Of a stretch of 10,721 bases of DNA, positions 7,423-10,721 are shown one piece after another. The position numbers and the translations under genes are program-made. The notes under the pieces are model-generated. The model saw only the letters and a program-made list of their open reading frames with translations, was not told the DNA's origin and did no database searches. Location: assembly GCA_002422955.1 (NCBI GenBank), contig DITY01000118.1, positions 955 to 11,675 on the forward strand, given 5' to 3'. Source of the stretch: Planctomycetaceae bacterium UBA6172. GTDB lineage: Bacteria > Planctomycetota > Planctomycetia > Pirellulales > Pirellulaceae. How positions within the stretch are numbered: the first letter of the stretch is position 1; each line of letters opens with the position of its first letter.

Positions 7423-7640
7423 GCGACCCGCGCGCCGCGGCTTGAGGCATCCATTCTCACCGATTCCGCCCCGCTTTTTTCGCAGGTAGACGGTCTTGCG
7501 GTTGTCGATTTGCTGGCCGGCCTGTTTCCCAGTGTGAAATGACGCGGCTCGCTTTATCCGTCGCCGCCGCCGAAGAGATCAGGGACACAGCTCAGCCGCG
7601 GCGCCCAGGCGGTTGCGGTCGTCATGGTCGACAGATGGTT

Positions 7641-7667
7641 GCGGCCGAAACTCTTGGCGAGTTCCGC
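7641..7667 (-). repeat. Interspersed hairpin repeat (GCGGAACTCGCCAAGAGTT type)
   Basis: On the minus strand this reads GCGGAACTCGCCAAGAGTT followed by TCGGCCGC. Stem AACTC/GAGTT (7649-7653 with 7659-7663) encloses TTGGC, and GCGG/CCGC (7641-7644 with 7664-7667) extends it past a 4-nt bulge. I recall this string as a common intergenic repeat in Planctomycetes, which also explains the spurious ETLGEFRYPK translation across it. Function is unknown. Confidence 0.5.
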
Positions 7668-7803
7668 TACCCTAAAAATTTGCTATCCCAGACCACTCGC
7701 AACACGGCTCACCTCCCCTGCACTCTTGGTGATCTTCAGAGCGCCGGTCTGAGCCTGCCGAGACGCGACCCAACTCATCAGCCCCAACAGTCGCGTCTGC
7801 CGA

Positions 7804-9252
7804 TCACGCCGTCGGGCGTTTCTTGGGCTTGTAGATTTCCGTCGCGGTCCCGAAGTGGACTTCGCCGGCGTTCATCAGCGTTTCGCCGAGCGTCGGGTGC
7901 GCGTGGACCGATGCGGTGATGTCATGGACCTCGCAGCCCATCTCGATCGCCAACACCGCTTCGGCGATCAGTTCGCCAGCACCCGTGCCGACGATCCCGC
8001 AACCCACCACCCGCTGCGTTTCGGGGTCGACCAACCACTTGGTCAAACCGTCCGTCCGGCCGAGTGCTTGCGCCCGACCGCTGGCCGCCCAAGGATAGAC
8101 GGCGACGTCGACCTTACGGCCTTCCCGCGCGGCCTCTTCTTCGGTCAAACCGGCCCATGCGATTTCGGGGTCGGTGAAGACGACCGCGGGGATCGCCACC
8201 TTGTCGAAGACCGACGATTTGCCAGCGATCACTTCGGCCGCCACGCGTCCTTCATGAGTCGCCTTGTGCGCCAACATCGGATCGCCAGCGACATCGCCGA
8301 TCGCCAGGATGTGGGGGTCCGCGGTCCGCTGCTGGTGATCGCAGACGACAAAGCCCCGCTCGTTGACGACGACCTGCGTGTTTTCCAAGCCGAGCCCACG
8401 GGTAACCGGACGGCGACCGACCGAAACCAAGACGCGGTCGAACCGCTCGTGACCGAACTGCCCGGGTCCTTCGAAGGTGACTTCAACCTGGTCGTTGACC
8501 TCGGCCAGCGAACCGACTTTCGTATTCAGATAAACGCGGCCGCCGCACAAGATGTCGATTTGCTTCGCCAGCGGTTTGACCAAGTCGCGGTCCGCCCCCG
8601 GCAGCAAGCCGTCTAGCAATTCGACGACGGAAACTTGGCTACCCAAGCGGGCGTAGACGGAACCGAGTTCCAGCCCGATGTAGCCTCCGCCGATAACCAG
8701 CAATTTGCCGGGGATGTCCTTCATCGCCAAGGCACCCGTGCTATCCATCACCCGATCCGAGCCGATGTCGAAGGCGGGTGGCATCGCAGGGACACTGCCG
8801 GTGGCGATGATGCAGTAATCAAAATTCAGCACGCCGCCTTCGGGGATTCCCGAACCTTCGGCGTCATCGACCGGATCGAGCTTCAGCGACGTGCTGCTGA
8901 GGAACGAGCCTCGCGCCCGGATCACCTTGACCCCACGGCGCTTGGCGAGATTCGCCAAGCCGCCCGAGAGGTTTTGGATCACCTGGTTTTTTCGGGCACG
9001 CAACTTGTCGACGTCGATTTTAGGCTTGTCGGCATACTCGACTCCCCATTCGTGGCTCAGCTCGTCGACTTCGCCAATCACTTTGGCGACGTGCAACAAA
9101 GCCTTGCTGGGGATACAACCGCGGAGCAAGCAGGTGCCGCCGAGCCGATTTTCGACTTCAACAATCGTCACCTCCATCCCCTCGTCGGCCGCCAAAAAAG
9201 CAGCCGCGTATCCGCCGGGGCCTCCGCCCAAAACGACAACCGGACAATGCAT
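7804..9252 (-). CDS. lpdA: Dihydrolipoyl dehydrogenase (E3)
   Basis: This 482-residue flavoprotein reoxidises the lipoyl groups of 2-oxoacid dehydrogenase complexes (and of the glycine cleavage system) using FAD, a redox disulfide and NAD+, in the cytoplasm. The FAD-binding GGGPGG lies at residues 9-14 and the redox motif GGTCLLRGCIPSK has its cysteines at 41 and 46. The ATG motif is at 150-152 (IATGSVP), the NAD-binding GGGYIG at 188-193 with the acidic end VVE at 209-211, the second FAD motif is ILAIGDVAG, and the C-terminal catalytic pair is in HPTLGE (His452, Glu457). All key residues are present and the length is normal for the family. The ATG starts 10 nt after the rpsD stop, with only a weak AGGT upstream, so it is probably co-transcribed with rpsD. 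No E1 or E2 gene is in the window. Mercuric reductase-like relatives are less likely because the HPTxxE end is intact. Confidence 0.96.
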   Translation of the reverse strand: MHCPVVVLGGGPGGYAAAFLAADEGMEVTIVEVENRLGGTCLLRGCIPSKALLHVAKVIGEVDELSHEWGVEYADKPKIDVDKLRARKNQVIQNLSGGLANLAKRRGVKVIRARGSFLSSTSLKLDPVDDAEGSGIPEGGVLNFDYCIIATGSVPAMPPAFDIGSDRVMDSTGALAMKDIPGKLLVIGGGYIGLELGSVYARLGSQVSVVELLDGLLPGADRDLVKPLAKQIDILCGGRVYLNTKVGSLAEVNDQVEVTFEGPGQFGHERFDRVLVSVGRRPVTRGLGLENTQVVVNERGFVVCDHQQRTADPHILAIGDVAGDPMLAHKATHEGRVAAEVIAGKSSVFDKVAIPAVVFTDPEIAWAGLTEEEAAREGRKVDVAVYPWAASGRAQALGRTDGLTKWLVDPETQRVVGCGIVGTGAGELIAEAVLAIEMGCEVHDITASVHAHPTLGETLMNAGEVHFGTATEIYKPKKRPTA

Positions 9253-9262
9253 CTAAGTCGAC

Positions 9263-9874
9263 CTATCGGCTGAGGAATTCGACGACGCTATTCGCGTCAA
9301 CCGGCAAACTGATGTCGCTCGGGCCGGGCAAGCCCAACACCGAAACCCTCAGGTTTTCGCTGTCCATCGCCACCCAATCCAAGGCGTCGGGCGGCTGGTT
9401 GGCGATCACGCCGCGATACAGATTGCGGACGTTCTCGCGGTTGGCGACTTCGACCACATCGCCGGGGCGGAGCAGGTAACCGGGCTTGTCGACCTTGACG
9501 CCGTTGACCCGGAAGTGGCCGTGAGCGATCCCTTGACGGGCCTGCGGGCGAGTTTTGGTGAACCCGGCGCGACGCACGACATTGTCCAACCGCTGCTCGC
9601 AAGCCAACAGCAGGTTCTGTCCGGTGTTACCGGTGCGATGCTTGACCAGGTCGAAGTAATTACGCAGCTGTCGCTCGCCCAAGCCGTAATAGTGTTTTAC
9701 TTTCTGCTTTTCGGCCAAGGCGGCACCGTAGTTGCTCGGGCGGCGAGCTCCCTTGGTGTGCATCCCCGGGGGGGTGCTGCGGCGGTCCGAGGCCCGCGTG
9801 GCTCCGGCATTCTCGAACAACATCGCACCGAAACGACGGTTCACCCGGGCCTTCGGCCCTGTGTAACGACCCAT
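9263..9874 (-). CDS. rpsD: 30S ribosomal protein S4
   Basis: This 203-residue protein binds 16S rRNA early in small-subunit assembly. It opens with MGRYTGPKARVNRRFGAMLF. The N-terminal domain lacks the Cys zinc-binding set seen in some S4 proteins; the only Cys visible is at residue 92. The S4 RNA-binding domain spans about 93-155 (EQRLDNVVRRAGFTKTRPQA, GHFRVNGVKVDKPGYLLRPG). Length is typical for bacterial S4. The ATG (complement of 9872-9874) is preceded by AAGGAATTGAGAGT, a usable Shine-Dalgarno about 10 nt away. It is the first gene of a likely rpsD-lpdA transcript and is not flanked here by rpsM, rpsK or rpoA as in the classical alpha operon. In several bacteria S4 represses its own mRNA, and the hairpins upstream could serve that, but this is not shown. 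Confidence 0.97.
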   Translation of the reverse strand: MGRYTGPKARVNRRFGAMLFENAGATRASDRRSTPPGMHTKGARRPSNYGAALAEKQKVKHYYGLGERQLRNYFDLVKHRTGNTGQNLLLACEQRLDNVVRRAGFTKTRPQARQGIAHGHFRVNGVKVDKPGYLLRPGDVVEVANRENVRNLYRGVIANQPPDALDWVAMDSENLRVSVLGLPGPSDISLPVDANSVVEFLSR

Positions 9875-10229
9875 ACTCTCAATTCCTTAACAGGTTGCTG
9901 GAGACCGAATCCGCCCGCACGGCGAAACTCGACCGCGACCGCTTGCGAAACCGCTGGGGGACAGCGATCGACGAGACGGCCCATTCTGACATGATCCCTT
10001 ACGTAACGGCAGACACACTCTGCCGTCGGTCACGCCCGATTTCAGGTTTTCGGCAGTCGAAACCGACCGCCGAAGAGGTCTCAGTGTCGCTGCCCGGAGT
10101 CGTTTTTGCAAGGCCACCCCGGCTCCCCCAACCCCACCGACCGAGCGACCCGGCGGGGTAAATCCGAACCGTTAGCCCTATCCGTGCCGCCAGGCTTGAG
10201 TTAACCTTCGACCAACAAAGCAGCGTCAA
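9875..10229. promoter_or_regulatory. rpsD upstream region and tRNA-Arg promoter region
   Basis: These 355 bp separate the rpsD start (minus) from the tRNA (plus), so both promoters should be here. No gene was supported. Visible structure includes a perfect stem ACGGCAGA/TCTGCCGT at 10006-10026, a bulged stem GGTTTTCG/CGAAACC at 10045-10064 and a GC-rich stem CCCCACCG/CGGCGGGG with one mismatch near 10132-10158. TTGAGT at 10196-10201 is a possible -35 element for the tRNA, without a convincing -10. Confidence 0.45.
10006..10026 (-). promoter_or_regulatory. Hairpin in the rpsD leader region
   Basis: An 8-bp perfect inverted repeat (ACGGCAGA, loop CACAC, TCTGCCGT) lies 132 nt upstream of the rpsD start. 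It could be part of the 5' leader RNA, or a regulator site if the promoter lies nearer to the gene. It lacks a U-tract on the rpsD strand, so a plain terminator is unlikely. Confidence 0.4.
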
Positions 10230-10303
10230 GCGCCCGTGGCACAATTGGATAGCGCGTCGGCCTCCGAAGCCGAAGGTTGTGGGTTCGAATCCCGCCGGGC
10301 GTA
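10230..10303 (+). tRNA. tRNA-Arg (anticodon CCG)
   Basis: The 74-nt cloverleaf can be folded by hand. Acceptor strands are GCGCCCG (10230-10236) and CGGGCGT (10296-10302), with discriminator A10303. The D-arm is GCAC/GCGC with loop AATTGGATA. The anticodon stem TCGGC/GCCGA (10257-10261 and 10269-10273) encloses CTCCGAA, giving anticodon CCG (10264-10266), which reads CGG (Arg). The variable loop is AGGTT, and the T-arm GTGGG-TTCGAAT-CCCGC is at 10279-10295. CCA is not encoded (TTG follows the discriminator), so it must be added after transcription. Two oddities are a G1-U72 pair and an A-C mismatch in the D-stem. Its 3' side faces the recombinase fragment, a common layout at tRNA integration sites. 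Confidence 0.93.
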
Positions 10304-10333
10304 TTGAGCAGTTCTCGCCGTAATTTACCGGCC

Positions 10334-10366
10334 GGAACGCGTTTTAGCGTTACCACCATTTTGGTG
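10334..10366 (+). other. Two small hairpins between tRNA-Arg and the recombinase fragment
   Basis: AACGC (10336-10340) pairs with GCGTT (10347-10351) around GTTTTA, and CACCA (10354-10358) pairs with TGGTG (10362-10366) around TTT. They lie 30-65 nt after the tRNA and could terminate or process its transcript. They may also belong to the recombination region beside the integrase. Neither use is proven. Confidence 0.35.
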
Positions 10367-10437
10367 TGAGGTCCCGTTCGAAACCTGGTTCTGTACTGAG
10401 AAACCCTCAGTCGAGTCATTCGCGGGAGACGTCACCA

Positions 10438-10721
10438 ATGGCTAGACCAGGTTCTAAGGCCCCGTCACGGACCTTCCACATTTCCGGTCAATCGGTCGTT
10501 CGGATCGGCAACCGGGACTTCTATTTGGGGCCACACGATAGTCCCGAGCCCATCGCTCGTTACGCGGTGTTGATCGGCCTCTACCAAGCAAAAAAAATCC
10601 GAAACAAATCCGAAAGGTGCCAGCCATTCAAATTTCATATCCCAACCGCAGGCAGGGCGACGAAGCCTGTGTCTCGCAAGCCCCAGCGAGGTGTCCCATG
10701 CCAGCCCAGGGAAGCGCGCCG
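10438..10721 (+). pseudogene. Tyrosine recombinase/integrase, N-terminal fragment, probably disrupted
   Basis: The frame starts at ATG 10438 after a good GGAG (9-nt spacing) and reads MARPGSKAPSRTFHISGQSV, then VRIGNRDFYLGPHDSPEPIA and RYAVLIGLYQA. This matches, from memory, the N-terminus of planctomycete site-specific integrases (MARPR...HKPSGQA.V...GRDFYLGPHGSPES..RYA). After about residue 52, at an A8 run (10590-10597), the resemblance stops. The remaining 42 or so codons (KKIRNKSERCQPF and on) are Cys/Pro/Arg-rich and look like repeat read-through, and neither other frame restores an integrase. The SAM-like core-binding and catalytic (R-H-R-Y) domains are not seen before the window ends with the frame still open. 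The position 135 nt after tRNA-Arg fits an integrated element. It could instead be a divergent integrase continuing beyond the window. Confidence 0.6.
10618..10721. repeat. Probable interspersed repeat at window end
   Basis: TGCCAGCC occurs at 10618-10625 and 10699-10706. The stretch CAAGCCCCAGCGAGGTGTCC (10678-10697) followed by CATGCCAGCCCAGGG (10698-10712) resembles a repeat I recall as frequent in planctomycete intergenic DNA (AAGCCCCAGCGGGGT..., GCAGCCCAGGG). It lies inside the open frame of the recombinase fragment and is the likely reason that frame loses family resemblance. The right end is outside the window. Confidence 0.45.

Larger units (their letters stand above)
7103..7803. other. 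Long intergenic region between convergent genes, repeat-bearing
   Basis: These 701 bp separate the ends of the DUF1501 gene (plus strand) and lpdA (minus strand). The open frames here are short, and their translations look like read-through of repeats (Pro/Arg-rich or ETLGEFRYPK-like strings), so no gene is called. The region holds a hairpin repeat at 7374-7422 and a second at 7641-7667. The stretch 7121-7200 also looks like an old interspersed repeat, with weaker support. A T6 run at 7475-7480 follows GCCCCGC without a strong stem. Confidence 0.6.

Noticed and set aside
7268..7450. Minus-strand 60-residue frame (SPPHPRPLLPQTSLGARG)
   Set aside because: It is the translation of the CCCCCAAAC palindromic repeat; no ribosome binding site or family support.
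7475..7480. T6 run as an intrinsic terminator
   Set aside because: No stable stem directly precedes it on the plus strand, so it was not called.
7539..7919. Plus-strand 126-residue frame (contains ETLGEFRYPK)
   Set aside because: It crosses an interspersed repeat and overlaps the 3' end of lpdA; composition is not protein-like.
9895..10161. Plus-strand 88-residue frame in the rpsD upstream region
   Set aside because: No ribosome binding site or recognisable domain, and it covers the hairpins expected in the rpsD promoter/leader.
10370..10390. GTTCGAAACC near the recombinase as a duplicated tRNA T-arm (attachment site)
   Set aside because: Only the short GTTCGAA core matches the tRNA; flanks do not pair as a T-stem and do not match the tRNA 3' end.
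10201..10419. Minus-strand 72-residue frame containing GGIRTHNLRLRRPTRYPIVP
   Set aside because: This is the well-known false protein produced by translating the antisense of a tRNA-Arg gene; the tRNA at 10230-10303 explains it.

Overview
The window is a GC-rich chromosomal segment whose gene content points to a planctomycete, probably of the Pirellulales/Rhodopirellula kind. The strongest pointer is a secreted PSCyt1-DUF1549-DUF1553 cytochrome-type protein followed by a DUF1501 protein, a pairing known to be greatly expanded in Planctomycetes. An STN-domain protein, a HEAT/TPR protein, interspersed intergenic repeats and the N-terminus of a planctomycete-style tyrosine recombinase agree with this.

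Layout. (1) 1-939, minus strand: a HEAT/TPR protein with a GTG start, then a small membrane protein cut by the window edge. (2) 1153-2427, plus strand: an exported protein with secretin/STN-like modules, transcribed divergently from (1) and carrying an in-frame 21-bp tandem repeat. (3) 2428-2772: non-coding, with a 30-bp-spaced repeat and inverted repeats. (4) 2773-7102, plus strand: a two-gene operon of a diheme PSCyt1/DUF1549/DUF1553 protein and a Tat-signal DUF1501 protein, 4 nt apart. (5) 7103-7803: about 700 bp without a convincing gene, between convergent genes, holding hairpin-forming repeats. (6) 9874-7804, minus strand: rpsD (ribosomal protein S4) followed after 10 nt by lpdA (dihydrolipoyl dehydrogenase). 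(7) 9875-10229: the rpsD upstream region with hairpins. (8) 10230-10303: tRNA-Arg(CCG). (9) From 10438 to the window end: the N-terminal part of a tyrosine recombinase that loses family resemblance after about 52 codons and runs into repeat-like DNA.

How they work together. The DUF1549/DUF1553 and DUF1501 proteins are both predicted to be exported (Sec and Tat) and probably act together outside the cytoplasm; their substrate cannot be read from the sequence. lpdA and rpsD are housekeeping genes. The tRNA plus recombinase fragment looks like the decayed or interrupted edge of an integrated element. The window holds no complete, obviously new system. The most useful leads are the tRNA-Arg/integrase junction, the coding-sequence repeat, the unusual tRNA pairs and the uncharacterised cytochrome/DUF1501 pair.
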